From Methanolobus vulcani (GTDB lineage Archaea; Halobacteriota; Methanosarcinia; Methanosarcinales; Methanosarcinaceae): 64,000 nt of DNA. The position numbers and the translations under genes are program-made. The notes under the pieces are model-generated. The model saw only the letters and a program-made list of their open reading frames with translations. It searched no databases and was not told where the DNA came from. The DNA lies in assembly GCF_006546655.1 (NCBI RefSeq), contig NZ_VIAQ01000015.1:558001-622000 (forward strand), written 5' to 3'. Positions 51,986 through 60,898 of the stretch are shown piece by piece (positions within the stretch are counted from its first letter, which is position 1; each line of letters starts with the position of its first letter).

Positions 51986-53332
51986 TTACTCTTCATCTAT
52001 GTAGAGCTCTTCTCCATTCCTCAGAAGGTGAAGAGTGTCACCAAGTACGTATCCGGCATCTTCTGCCATCTGGATGTATTCACTGTGCATCTGTATGGTT
52101 CCGTGTGCAGGAATTACGTGTTCCGGTTTGAGCATTCTGAGAAGTTCCCAGTGATCCTCACGGTATGCGTGTCCTGAAACATGGACGTTATCATAAATCC
52201 TGGCTCCGCGCATCTTCAACTTAGTCTCAAGAGCATAGCGGTTTGCTTGTGTCATTGGGTTTGGAATGATATTTGCAGAGAATATTATGCGGTCTCCTCT
52301 GTCAATCTTGAAAGGTGTTTCACCGTTTGCAATCCTTCCAAGTACAGCACCGGGCTCACCCTGATGTCCTGTGACCACTGGCAGGTATTTGTTTTTACCC
52401 TTTTCCATGATCTTTGCAAGAGCTTTGTCGATCTCTCTGCGGTTTCCGTATATCTCAACCTCTTCCGGAAGCTCGATGTATTCCATCTGGTGAGCAGTTG
52501 CAATGTATCTCTCCATGGAACTTCCCATAAGGACTGGAATTCTTCCCATTTCCTGAGCAAACTTGACAATGGAGTTTACACGGGCAACGTGTGATGCAAA
52601 AGTGGTAACGATCATACCAACATCAGATTCTTCAGTTTCAAGAAGGACATCCCTTAGCATTGAATGTGCGATCATTTCTGAAGGTGCTTTTCCATTTCGT
52701 CCTGCATTGGTACTTTCTGTAATGAGGGCGATGACGCCTTCTTCTCCAAGTTCCTTAAGCCTGGCAAAGTCAGGAGCTTCACCAAGTGTTGGTGTCCTGT
52801 CAAGCTTAAAGTCACATGCGTAGACAATAGAACCGCTGGTTGTGTGGATTACAAGGAAAATAGTATCGATAATGCTGTGCTGGGTGTTAACAAATTCAAT
52901 GGAAATTTCCTTTGTAATCTCCAGTGAATCACCAGCGTTTAAGGATACAATGTTGTTCTTTACCCCGAATTTTCTCTCAGAATCTATCTGATGTTTGATA
53001 AGGGTTGTTGTATATGGGGTTCCGATAATTGGTGCGGTATATCTGTGTGCCAGTTTTGAGATCGCTCCGATGTGATCAAGGTGGCCGTGTGTACAAACAA
53101 TTGCACGTACATTTCCGTTCACTTCCTTCATGATGGTGTCATCGGGGATGGCTCCCATCTCGATAAGCTCAAGTGAATGCATCTTATCAATTTCTACATC
53201 TTCATGGATCTGAACCCTGTCCAGGCGAAGACCCATATCGACGATGATGATATCCTCATCGATCCGGATGGCAGTCATATTGCGGCCCATTTCGTTATAT
53301 CCGCCGACTGCAATAATTCCTATTTCTGTCAT
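51986..53332 (-). CDS. rnj: Ribonuclease J (beta-CASP metallo-hydrolase)
   Basis: A 448-aa mRNA-degrading 5'-3' exonuclease. The metallo-beta-lactamase core has THGHLDHIG (zinc ligands), and YACDFKLD follows. The beta-CASP domain has ALITESTNAGRNG and the C-terminal motif SGHAYREDHWELLRMLKPEH with IPAHGT. It is a standard member of the archaeal isoprenoid operon; it lies between fni and idsA with short gaps. Confidence 0.94.
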   Translation of the reverse strand: MTEIGIIAVGGYNEMGRNMTAIRIDEDIIIVDMGLRLDRVQIHEDVEIDKMHSLELIEMGAIPDDTIMKEVNGNVRAIVCTHGHLDHIGAISKLAHRYTAPIIGTPYTTTLIKHQIDSERKFGVKNNIVSLNAGDSLEITKEISIEFVNTQHSIIDTIFLVIHTTSGSIVYACDFKLDRTPTLGEAPDFARLKELGEEGVIALITESTNAGRNGKAPSEMIAHSMLRDVLLETEESDVGMIVTTFASHVARVNSIVKFAQEMGRIPVLMGSSMERYIATAHQMEYIELPEEVEIYGNRREIDKALAKIMEKGKNKYLPVVTGHQGEPGAVLGRIANGETPFKIDRGDRIIFSANIIPNPMTQANRYALETKLKMRGARIYDNVHVSGHAYREDHWELLRMLKPEHVIPAHGTIQMHSEYIQMAEDAGYVLGDTLHLLRNGEELYIDEE

Positions 53333-53392
53333 GTATATTAACCTCTATTTATTAAAAATGTTTTATTCAAATATCCCTTTCATAGATGAATG

Positions 53393-54496
53393 TTATACTC
53401 TCTGGAAGTCCTTGTTCTTAGAACGCAGAGCAAAGTCCTTTACGTTAAAACCGCGTAGTTCCAGATACTCGCGTGTCCAGCCACTGATGACTGCCGGTGC
53501 AAGATGCAGGTCCTTAAGATCCTCGCATCCGCAAAGGAACATTGCAACTTCCATTTCTTTCAGCATGTGTTCTATGCTTTTGACTACTGCATCCTTTCCC
53601 TGAAGAGCTGGTCCAACAAAAGGAAGGGCTGCGCTCGCAACAGAAGCTCCAAGGGCAATTGATTTTGCAATATCAAGTCCGGTCCTTAGACCGCCGGTAG
53701 CAATTACCGGGAGTGATACGCTGCATTCTACTATGCTTGGCACAGTTGGTATTCCGAAGTCCCAGAATAATTCTCCAAGCATTTCAGATTCTGTGTCATT
53801 TCTTTCTCTGGCACGGTAAACTTCTACTCCTGACCAGCTAGTGCCTCCGACACCACCTACATCAATGGCAGAAGCTCCTGCTTCTTTAAGTATGAAAGCG
53901 TCTTCGTGTGATATGCCTGCACCGGTTTCTTTAATGATGACCGGCACTGGCAGTGAACAAATATCTTTTATAGCTTCAAGAGCACCTGATGCTTCCCTGT
54001 CTCCCTCTGGCTGGATTGCTTCCTGAAGGAAGTTCAGGTGAACTGCAATGGCATCTGCATCGATCATCTCAATAATCTTTTCAACGCCTTCAACACCGTA
54101 TTCTCTTATCTGGGCTGCACCGATATTCCCATAAACAAATGCACTGGGTGCTTTATCCCTTACAACACGAAATGAATCTTCCTGGGATGGATCCTCAATG
54201 GCAGCACGCTGACTGCCAACGCCGATTCCCAGTCCCAGTTCCTCAACTGCTTCAGCAAGGGCTGCATTAACTGCAGTTGTTTCCGGGTGTCCTCCTGTGA
54301 TGGATGCTATCATGAAAGGTGCATTCATTTCATTTTCCAGAAAACGGACCGATGTATCGATCTCATCCATGTTCATCTCAGGTAATGCCCTGTGAACGAG
54401 CATCACATCATCAAACCCTGCTCCTGTTTTCCTTGATTCCACCGGACTTGCAGCGCATAGTTCTAGATGTTCTATCTTTCTTCTGGAAGTGCTCAT
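53393..54496 (-). CDS. fni: Type 2 isopentenyl-diphosphate isomerase
   Basis: A 367-aa FMN enzyme that interconverts IPP and DMAPP. Conserved segments: TGAGFDDVMLVHRALPE, ASITGGHPETT, IGVGSQRAAIEDP, GGVGGTSWSG and ATGGLRTGLDIAKSIALGA (phosphate and flavin binding). It is downstream of ipk and mvk, completing the archaeal mevalonate route to DMAPP. Confidence 0.95.
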   Translation of the reverse strand: MSTSRRKIEHLELCAASPVESRKTGAGFDDVMLVHRALPEMNMDEIDTSVRFLENEMNAPFMIASITGGHPETTAVNAALAEAVEELGLGIGVGSQRAAIEDPSQEDSFRVVRDKAPSAFVYGNIGAAQIREYGVEGVEKIIEMIDADAIAVHLNFLQEAIQPEGDREASGALEAIKDICSLPVPVIIKETGAGISHEDAFILKEAGASAIDVGGVGGTSWSGVEVYRARERNDTESEMLGELFWDFGIPTVPSIVECSVSLPVIATGGLRTGLDIAKSIALGASVASAALPFVGPALQGKDAVVKSIEHMLKEMEVAMFLCGCEDLKDLHLAPAVISGWTREYLELRGFNVKDFALRSKNKDFQRV

Positions 54497-54543
54497 GATT
54501 AATACCTTTATTAATATCTTTGTAATATCGTTAGAAAACGCAT

Positions 54544-55323
54544 TTATTGTATTGTCCCGGTACCAATTGCGGTACCAATATTCTTACCCTTCAGGAAATC
54601 AGATATATTATCGGTATTGCCTGCATTAAATATATATGAAGTGCTGTTTGACTGCTCACTTAGTTCTAAAAGCTCAAGTACTTTTCCCAGCATGCCACCT
54701 GTAACATCAGTGTTAGCAGAACCGCCAAGGTATGCTCTTATTTCATCGAAATTTCCATTGTTGATGATGGGTATAACATTTCCTTTATCATCAAGCACGC
54801 CTTCTTCCGCACTTCCAATACCTATTCTTGAAGTTTTCATCTGTATTGCAAGATACGGGACTATCTGGTCGCCTGAAAGGACCGAGGTTCCAATCTCAGT
54901 ATCCATTACCATATCGCCATGAAGGACAGGTACGAATCCGTTTGCAAGCATTTCTTTAATTTGCTCAAGGAACATGCTTTTTATGCGACTGTTGCTTGAT
55001 ACTGTGCATGCCATTGGATGTACTGGCAATGCGTAAACTCCTGCGGAGTTTAAGGCTTCAACAACCATGGTGTTGAGTTTCCTTACTGACATGTGTGTGA
55101 TTACGGATCCTTCATGGTCGAATTTCCCGGTAAGTCCGAAACGCTTTACCTGTGGGTGTCCGAATGATCCTGCACCATGTACGATAATAAGTTTTCCTTC
55201 AAACCCTGCGATCTCAGATGCTATTCTTTCAATCTCGCTTATTCTTGCAGCACCGTCATCAGCACTTTTGTCTGTGATGACACTACCGCCAATCTTCAGG
55301 ATAGTAATATTAGTGTTATCCAT
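54544..55323 (-). CDS. ipk: Isopentenyl phosphate kinase
   Basis: A 259-aa amino-acid-kinase-fold enzyme making IPP from isopentenyl phosphate, the archaeal variant of the mevalonate pathway. It has an N-terminal TILKIGGSVIT, the HGAGSFGHPQVKRFGL segment with the catalytic His, and LSGDQIVPYLA. Its start overlaps the mvk stop by eight bases, indicating translational coupling. Confidence 0.94.
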   Translation of the reverse strand: MDNTNITILKIGGSVITDKSADDGAARISEIERIASEIAGFEGKLIIVHGAGSFGHPQVKRFGLTGKFDHEGSVITHMSVRKLNTMVVEALNSAGVYALPVHPMACTVSSNSRIKSMFLEQIKEMLANGFVPVLHGDMVMDTEIGTSVLSGDQIVPYLAIQMKTSRIGIGSAEEGVLDDKGNVIPIINNGNFDEIRAYLGGSANTDVTGGMLGKVLELLELSEQSNSTSYIFNAGNTDNISDFLKGKNIGTAIGTGTIQ

Positions 55324-56233
55324 GCAATGACTCCAGTCGCACGCCTTCTGCTGTATTTTTTGTAATTATTGCTTCTCCGCCAGCATTCTCAATTGCTTTT
55401 GCGATAGCTTCTGCATTGTCTTCCCTGGTAAGTGCGACCATGCACCCTCCACCACCTGCACCAGTGATTTTGGCGCTAATGGCACCATTGTCACGAGCGG
55501 CATACACCAGTGAAGATAGTTCTGCACAGCCAACTCCAATGGCATCCAGAAGCCCCTGATTTATATTCATGAGTTTTCCAATGGTTTCGTAGTCGCCTTC
55601 TGCAACCAGTTTTTCTGCCAGTATGGATATTTGCCCTATGTTGGAAAGTATAGGCTCTACTACAGAAGGAAAATCGCTTCGTAGTTTTGAGACATTGCCT
55701 ACAAGTTGCTTTGTTGAAGAGAATTTATGTGTGTTGCCGACTACAATTGGACAATTGATAAGTTCAAGTTTCTTTCTCTGCGGAATCATAACAACACCAC
55801 CCATGGTGCTGACATATGTATCCGTTGGGCTTGCATTGCCCTGAACCATTTTTTCGATCTCATGTCCGGTCTTTGCTATATCTTCCAGGGAAAGTCCACA
55901 TTCATAAAGATGATTTAATGCCTGGATGCTTGCAACTGTGACTGCTGCCGATGATCCAAGTCCTGAACCAACCGGAAGTTCGGATTCTATGACTATCCGC
56001 ACCCCCGGAATATCTACAAACTGTCGCATCTTTTCGATTACATAAGATACATAAGGATGAGTATCATGGTCCAGTCTGGTACGTCCCAGAATAGATTCAA
56101 TGATTATTTCATCGGATTTTTCCACACTTACTTTTGTTCGAAGTTCAACAGCACAGCAGATTGCATTTTCTCCATATACTACTGCGTGTTCACCAAAAAG
56201 ATAAACTTTACCGGGTGCGGAGCATGTGATCAT
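55316..56233 (-). CDS. mvk: Mevalonate kinase
   Basis: A 305-aa GHMP kinase. The ATP motif is PVGSGLGSSAAVTVAS, the N-terminal SAPGKVYLFGEHAVVYG is typical, and the C-terminal GAGGGGCMVAL is motif 3. It phosphorylates mevalonate for lipid biosynthesis. It is first of the isoprenoid block, followed by ipk (eight-base overlap), fni, rnj and idsA. Confidence 0.95.
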   Translation of the reverse strand: MITCSAPGKVYLFGEHAVVYGENAICCAVELRTKVSVEKSDEIIIESILGRTRLDHDTHPYVSYVIEKMRQFVDIPGVRIVIESELPVGSGLGSSAAVTVASIQALNHLYECGLSLEDIAKTGHEIEKMVQGNASPTDTYVSTMGGVVMIPQRKKLELINCPIVVGNTHKFSSTKQLVGNVSKLRSDFPSVVEPILSNIGQISILAEKLVAEGDYETIGKLMNINQGLLDAIGVGCAELSSLVYAARDNGAISAKITGAGGGGCMVALTREDNAEAIAKAIENAGGEAIITKNTAEGVRLESLHG

Positions 56234-56293
56234 AGTTTTCCTTATCCTTATCTGATATTATGATCTGGTTTGTGAATATGGTTCTTCCAATCT

Positions 56294-57091
56294 TTATTCA
56301 ATTGTGATTGCTGCGTATCCGACAACTCCTGAAGTATCTTCGCTCACATCACCGCTGGTTGCATATTTTATCAATGAGGCTTTGCTTGCTCCCAATTCTT
56401 TAGAAGCTGCAAGCATGGCTGCTATGGGTCCAAATCCGCATGCAGAAATATTCCTTTCCTCCTTGCGTCTGTAAAACTCAGGAATGTCCATATCCAATAT
56501 GGCTTCTATAAGGTAACTGTCCTGATCTCTTGCAACAGAATCCGGCTGATAATGTGTAAAGTCACTGGATGCGATAAAAACCACTTTCTTTCCTGTAGCT
56601 TTTACTGCTCTGGCGACTTCTGTTCCTACTTCCATGGAGGTTTCTTCATCCTGAAGTCCCATGCATATTGGAAGTATTGAAAAATCACTGCCAAATCTAT
56701 GCTGCAAAAATGGTATCTGCACTTCTATGGAATGCTCAAAATGATGTGCAAGCTCATCAAAGTCTATAATGGTTCCGGCAAGATGCTTTCCAATTTCCCT
56801 GTCAGCTTCAACAACTCCTAGTGGAGTTACCCAACTATCCTGGGAAAGAGCTACGGGAGAACCGTATCCTGTGTGGTTTGGGCCAAACAGGATATAAGTG
56901 TCTGCTTTCGGGAGCTTAGCATATGCATGTGCTGCCACTTCTCCGGAATAAACATATCCTGCGTGAGGTACGACAGCACCAAGGATAGGCTCCTCTGAGA
57001 TAGCCACATCCTTAAAGCACCTGTTAAGTTCCTTTTTCAGACTTTTCGGATTTTGCGGGTAGAATTGACCGGCAACGGTTGTTTGTCTCAT
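56294..57091 (-). CDS. MEMO1-family protein
   Basis: A 265-aa protein related to human MEMO1 and class III extradiol dioxygenases. It begins MRQTTVAGQFYPQNP, and has GAVVPHAGYVYSGEVAA (His), FGPNHTG (His), EHSIEVQIPFL and SDFTHYQ (His), the metal-site positions of the family. Start at 57089-57091; the upstream GTG at 57103 is less likely because GGTGAT serves as the SD. Its biochemical role in archaea is unknown, although it is always found in this operon. It lies between uS2 and mvk. Confidence 0.92.
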   Translation of the reverse strand: MRQTTVAGQFYPQNPKSLKKELNRCFKDVAISEEPILGAVVPHAGYVYSGEVAAHAYAKLPKADTYILFGPNHTGYGSPVALSQDSWVTPLGVVEADREIGKHLAGTIIDFDELAHHFEHSIEVQIPFLQHRFGSDFSILPICMGLQDEETSMEVGTEVARAVKATGKKVVFIASSDFTHYQPDSVARDQDSYLIEAILDMDIPEFYRRKEERNISACGFGPIAAMLAASKELGASKASLIKYATSGDVSEDTSGVVGYAAITIE

Positions 57092-57163
57092 ACTACTGAT
57101 CACCCTATATTATTCTATAAGGGTTTTTGATTATATGTAGTATGCTTTTAACAGGTTGTCAGC

Positions 57164-57820
57164 TCAGACTCCGGCTTCAAAGTCTTCAAGTTCGTAAGTG
57201 AACATTGAGTCATTGGCCTTTGCAATCTCTTTTGCCAGCAGCCAGTAAACAAGGGAAAGTGCCTTTCTACCTTTGTTGTTGGTTGGGATTACGAGGTCAA
57301 CGTTTGAGGTCATGTTGTTGGTATCACAAAGTGCAACAACAGGAACACCTACGTTTACAGATTCCTTAATAACCTGTGCGTCACCTGTAGGGTCAGTTAC
57401 AATTACTACATCAGGTTCGTAGAAGTACTCAACCTTTGGGTTTGTGAGGGTTCCAGGAATGAATCTTCCTACCATTGATTTTGCACCGATTGCCTTTGCG
57501 AACATTTTTGCAGGGAACTGGCCGTACTGCCTTGCGGAAACAACAAGAATTCTCTGTGGATCATAGTTTGCAAGGAATGCAGCTGCGAGCTTGATTCTCT
57601 CATCGGTTGCCTGGATATCAAGAACGTAAAGGCCGTCTGTCCTGACACGGTACACGAATTTCATCATGTTTTCGGTCTTCTGCTGTGTACCGATGTGTAC
57701 TCCTGCTGCAAGGTATTCGTCTATAGGTACAAGTGAAGTTGTTTTTACTTCTTCTCCTGCCTCGGTTGTTGTTGCTTCAGTAGTAACTTCATTAGTTGTA
57801 GTTTCTTCAATTGAATCCAT
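57164..57820 (-). CDS. rpsB: Ribosomal protein uS2
   Basis: A 218-aa small-subunit protein. The core starts [26 protein letters not shown]-like [16 protein letters not shown] and [20 protein letters not shown] are diagnostic. An N-terminal Thr/Glu-rich tail (residues 1-28) is unusual compared with bacterial S2 but common in haloarchaeal or methanogen forms. AGGTGAT precedes the ATG. Confidence 0.96.
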   Translation of the reverse strand: MDSIEETTTNEVTTEATTTEAGEEVKTTSLVPIDEYLAAGVHIGTQQKTENMMKFVYRVRTDGLYVLDIQATDERIKLAAAFLANYDPQRILVVSARQYGQFPAKMFAKAIGAKSMVGRFIPGTLTNPKVEYFYEPDVVIVTDPTGDAQVIKESVNVGVPVVALCDTNNMTSNVDLVIPTNNKGRKALSLVYWLLAKEIAKANDSMFTYELEDFEAGV

Positions 57821-57845
57821 TAAATCACCTTAAAAATTTGAATAA

Positions 57846-58022
57846 TTAATTCTCTCTTTTAACAGTAATTGGGGTAACCCCAAGTTCATATTCTCTCTTG
57901 GCAAGGAATAATGAGTTCATGCTTGGATCATCAATGAGCACTGGAGCTCCCATTGAAATCTGAAGTGCTCTCGCACCAATGATTCTTGCCTTTTCATACC
58001 TGGTGTAGTTTTCAGTAGTCAA
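57846..58022 (-). CDS. rpoK: RNA polymerase subunit K (Rpb6 homologue)
   Basis: A 58-aa subunit beginning at TTG (58020-58022), preceded by GGTGAT; the product reads [20 protein letters not shown], then [11 protein letters not shown] ending ITVKREN. This is the diagnostic RpoK/Rpb6 core. The TTG start explains why simple ATG-based calling misses it. It lies between the tRNA-Pro and uS2; the enolase gene often found between rpoK and uS2 is absent here. Confidence 0.93.
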   Translation of the reverse strand: MTTENYTRYEKARIIGARALQISMGAPVLIDDPSMNSLFLAKREYELGVTPITVKREN

Positions 58023-58227
58023 TAAATCACCTGATTAAAATATACATATGGAAATATCAACAGCCCATTTATAGATAGCTACTCCTATTGCTTCCAAAAA
58101 GTGTTCCTGTATGAATAGCCATTAATGCGGTCAATGATAACCCTGATAAATATTAATTTATTCGGAATCCCTCCGAATGTGGTCATGTAACATTTAACTC
58201 CAAACCAGCATGGTTTTTTGAAGGGTA

Positions 58228-58324
58228 TGGGACCGCTGAGATTTGAACTCAGGTTCCGGCGTGTTTCGCATATAATACATATGTCCCGAACGCCGAAGGA
58301 TGGTCCAGGCTACCCTACGGTCCC
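58228..58324 (-). tRNA. tRNA-Pro (anticodon CGG) with 22-nt archaeal intron
   Basis: Acceptor GGGACCG pairs with CGGTCCC. The anticodon stem is CGGCG/CGCCG, with loop TTCGGG then A after splicing, so the anticodon is CGG. The intron begins after position 37 (G) and reads ACATATGTATTATATGCGAAAC. It forms a textbook bulge-helix-bulge: central helix TTCG/CGAA, bulges GGA and ACA, and an intron hairpin CATAT/ATATG. It ends one base from the rpoN stop. The discriminator is A. Confidence 0.94.
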
Positions 58325-58325
58325 C

Positions 58326-58514
58326 TTACTGGTATGGGGCAAGTGTGTCTACTAGCTCGACGTGTGAAAGGATCATCCTTCTGCAGCAGTAGCGGACAAC
58401 TCCAAGGTCATCCAGTACAGCAGCCGGGTCTTCACCTTCAGCAACACGCTGTTTGTATTCTTCCCAAACGTTTGAGACAACTTTTCCACAGCTGAAACAT
58501 CGAACTGGTAACAT
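58326..58514 (-). CDS. rpoN: RNA polymerase subunit N (Rpb10 homologue)
   Basis: A 62-aa zinc-binding subunit. It has C-F-S-C-G-K at the N-terminus and C-C-R-R-M at residues 44-48 as the zinc site. It lies between uS9 and the tRNA-Pro gene with minimal spacing, so it must be co-transcribed with the tRNA. Confidence 0.96.
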   Translation of the reverse strand: MLPVRCFSCGKVVSNVWEEYKQRVAEGEDPAAVLDDLGVVRYCCRRMILSHVELVDTLAPYQ

Positions 58515-58522
58515 CCTTTCGC

Positions 58523-58927
58523 CTACCTGTATGATTTCTGATATTTGGCACGTGCACCTGGTCCACCAAATTTCTTGGTTTCTTTCTGCCTGGAGTCGTT
58601 AACCAGGAGATTACGGTCGTATGCCATGTAAGTATCTCTGAGGGCTGTATCGTTGGTCCAGTCTACAATGCCTCTTGCAATTGCAGTCCTTGCAGCATTT
58701 GCCTGACCAATGATTCCGCCGCCACTAACTGTGACATCTATGTCTACGCTTTCAGCAGTCTCTCCAGCGAGCATAACTGCCTCTGTGATCTTGAGCTTTG
58801 CAAATTCCGGGTCAAAGATCTCCAGTGGCTTCTTGTTGATGCGCACCTTTCCGGTTCCCTTCTTTACTGTTGCGCGTGCAATAGCTGTCTTCTTTTTACC
58901 TGATGAGGTTATAACTTTAGTAGTCAT
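58523..58927 (-). CDS. rpsI: Ribosomal protein uS9
   Basis: A 134-aa small-subunit protein. It has [20 protein letters not shown] at the N-terminus and the basic tail [15 protein letters not shown] that reaches the P-site tRNA. It is between uL13 and rpoN in the standard archaeal r-protein cluster. Confidence 0.97.
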   Translation of the reverse strand: MTTKVITSSGKKKTAIARATVKKGTGKVRINKKPLEIFDPEFAKLKITEAVMLAGETAESVDIDVTVSGGGIIGQANAARTAIARGIVDWTNDTALRDTYMAYDRNLLVNDSRQKETKKFGGPGARAKYQKSYR

Positions 58928-58944
58928 TATGATCTTCCTCCTTC

Positions 58945-59364
58945 TTAGAACTTAGCACCGAGTTTTATACTGAGGTCGCCGAGTTTGAGGTATTTGTTTG
59001 AACTGAGGCGGTCCATGTTTGCCTCTTCGATCTTTATACATTCCTTGTTTTCAAGTTCCGCAGGGATGCCTACGTATACTTTAAGGTTATTCATTGCTAC
59101 TTTTCCCCTTGCGCGTTTGTAAGGGAGCATACCTCTAACTGTTCTCTTAAGAATGCGGTCTGGTCTCTTTGGGAAATAAGGACCGAATTCAGGCTTTCCT
59201 CTTTTCAGGGTCTCATCGTACTCTCTCATTGTGGTGTACTTTGAACCGGAGATTACTGCCTTCTCAGCATTGACGATCTCTACCTTCTCGCCTGCAAGCA
59301 GCTTTTTTGCAACAGTACTTGCAAGTCTGCCCAGAATAAGTCCTTCTGCATCGATAATTGTCAT
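58945..59364 (-). CDS. rplM: Ribosomal protein uL13
   Basis: A 139-aa large-subunit protein. It begins [40 protein letters not shown] is diagnostic. Start at 59362-59364, with AGGTGA upstream; a GTG three codons earlier would be buried in this SD. Follows eL18 closely. Confidence 0.96.
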   Translation of the reverse strand: MTIIDAEGLILGRLASTVAKKLLAGEKVEIVNAEKAVISGSKYTTMREYDETLKRGKPEFGPYFPKRPDRILKRTVRGMLPYKRARGKVAMNNLKVYVGIPAELENKECIKIEEANMDRLSSNKYLKLGDLSIKLGAKF

Positions 59365-59373
59365 CTTCTTCAC

Positions 59374-59754
59374 CTACTGCAAGATCTTGATACCTGATCC
59401 TTTTGGATTCTCTTCCATTATCTGTTCAATGGTCAGGCATTTGCCGCCAACCTCTTCGATCTTTTCCATAGCAGTTACACTGAAGTTGTATGCTGCAACG
59501 GTGACTGCCTTCTCGAGGAGTCCTGCACCAAGTACTTTTCCTGCAATGAGGACAGTTTCTCCGTCATTTGCGTACCTGTTGATCTTACTGAGGTTTACCT
59601 GTGCATAGTTCTTGCCAGGTTTTTCCAGCTTCTTAGCCACATCTCTCCAGATAGCGACTTCGTTCTGGCGTGCCCCGTCCTTCAATGCTGCAATGAGCAC
59701 AGGGGTGCGAGGGTTTGTCTTTCTTTGGATTTTTACGTTTGTATTCTTGCTCAT
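59374..59754 (-). CDS. rpl18e: Ribosomal protein eL18
   Basis: A 126-aa archaeal/eukaryotic large-subunit protein. It has KTNPRTPVLIAALKDGARQN and GKVLGAGLLEKAVTVAAYNF. Start set at 59752-59754 because GGAGG lies seven bases upstream; an earlier frame start at 59769 is less likely. It is the first gene of the r-protein/RNA-polymerase operon. Confidence 0.95.
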   Translation of the reverse strand: MSKNTNVKIQRKTNPRTPVLIAALKDGARQNEVAIWRDVAKKLEKPGKNYAQVNLSKINRYANDGETVLIAGKVLGAGLLEKAVTVAAYNFSVTAMEKIEEVGGKCLTIEQIMEENPKGSGIKILQ

Positions 59755-59784
59755 AATGTTCCTCCGCAAGAGTTAGTCTCACTC

Positions 59785-59799
59785 ACGCACAATGTGCGT
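59785..59799 (-). promoter_or_regulatory. Leader hairpin of the eL18 operon
   Basis: ACGCAC-AAT-GTGCGT is a 6-bp hairpin about 30 bases upstream of the eL18 start. Promoter AT-rich sequence precedes it (59855-59885). It may mark an autoregulatory leader as in other r-protein operons; no known motif was matched. Confidence 0.35.
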
Positions 59800-59887
59800 T
59801 CGAACATCCGTTAGGTGTCAGTTAAGTAAGAACATAGAGTCTGTAAACTCAGACTGGTGTTTGAATAACATTAATAGTACATAAAGA

Positions 59888-60364
59888 TTATGTGGATTTT
59901 TCTCCGGTTCCAAAGACCTTACTGCAAACACGGTCATAGATCGAATCAATGTTGCATCCCATTTCCCTTGCAACCAAAAGTCCCGCGATCTCGATATCAA
60001 TAAGATCTCCAAGCTCTTCCTGCTTATTATTTATCATCACTATGGTTTCTTTAGTGTTCTTTCCACATCCGGCAACGATCATGGCAATGATATCTTCTAT
60101 AATTGATCTTTCCTGAAACAATGACCCCGAAGGTTTGAAACCATGCGGTATCTCTATTTTAGAAATATCAAATGCAGGAGTAAGGTCAGCTCCTTCAAAC
60201 CTGAGCAACTGCGCCCCTATGGCCTTGTCCCTTATCCTGGATGCAGCATCTGGTGCCATCCATTTAAGATCAAAGGACAAGACAAATTCAAAATCCTTAA
60301 TTGACAGGGATTTTTTGTTATTTCTTTTGAAAGGGGTCGCTGCAACAAGCATCAGCTCGTCCAT
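59888..60364 (-). CDS. DUF2240-family archaeal protein
   Basis: A 158-aa cytosolic protein resembling archaeal DUF2240. It has mixed helical segments: KKSLSIKDFEFVLSFDLKW (helix-strand, resembling winged helix), then SRIRDKAIGAQLLRFEGADL. It overlaps the upstream gene by one base. Co-transcription with the next ORF and proximity to the ribosomal operon suggest an RNA- or translation-linked job, but nothing direct shows it. Confidence 0.7.
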   Translation of the reverse strand: MDELMLVAATPFKRNNKKSLSIKDFEFVLSFDLKWMAPDAASRIRDKAIGAQLLRFEGADLTPAFDISKIEIPHGFKPSGSLFQERSIIEDIIAMIVAGCGKNTKETIVMINNKQEELGDLIDIEIAGLLVAREMGCNIDSIYDRVCSKVFGTGEKST

Positions 60365-60846
60365 CAGGAACCTCTGCGAAGTTCATCTATAATAGTATCG
60401 GCAAGTCTGCCGCATTCGGTTCTCTTCGGGCCGTCGATGTGATTGATCTGGAGAACCAGCAACTCGTGCTCAAGGATGGCCCTGACAAGATATATATCTC
60501 CCCTGAATGGTACACGGTTATATTTTCCGTCAAGGTAGCTGTATCTCAGGTGTATCCTGAAATCCACGATCCCTTCAGGTTCAAGTGTGTCAAGCACACC
60601 TTCAACACTATCATAATTCAGAGGTGAGAAATCAATACCGTTGGCAACGATCTCAACACCTATCTCTCTTTTAGCCTGAATGCGGTGTCCTCTCTTGGTT
60701 ACAGATTCGGTAACAAACATGCCGAACTTGCCATCCATGTTCGCCATTACTTTCACAAAAAAAGGTAGGTCCGAATGGTAGCGGTATTTCTGTTCAAACT
60801 CCACAGTCCTGTGCGGAAATCGATGATAAATTCGCTTTCGCATCAT
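60364..60846 (-). CDS. Conserved archaeal hypothetical protein
   Basis: A 160-aa soluble, Arg-rich protein with a strand-rich pattern (FEQKYRYHSDLPFFVKVMAN, DFRIHLRYSYLDGKYNRVPF). There is a possible OB- or RNA-binding-like feel, but I recognise no family. It is followed by the DUF2240 gene with a one-base overlap. Confidence 0.65.
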   Translation of the reverse strand: MMRKRIYHRFPHRTVEFEQKYRYHSDLPFFVKVMANMDGKFGMFVTESVTKRGHRIQAKREIGVEIVANGIDFSPLNYDSVEGVLDTLEPEGIVDFRIHLRYSYLDGKYNRVPFRGDIYLVRAILEHELLVLQINHIDGPKRTECGRLADTIIDELRRGS

Positions 60847-60898
60847 TTTTAGCTGCTACCACCCTTTTAATTTATAATTTCAGATTCTAAGTCTATAT

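Noticed and set aside
58023-58227. Gap between rpoK and tRNA-Pro considered as a hidden enolase fragment or RNA
   Set aside because: The 205 bases show no long frame in any reading; only a small hairpin (58160-58178) of unclear meaning.
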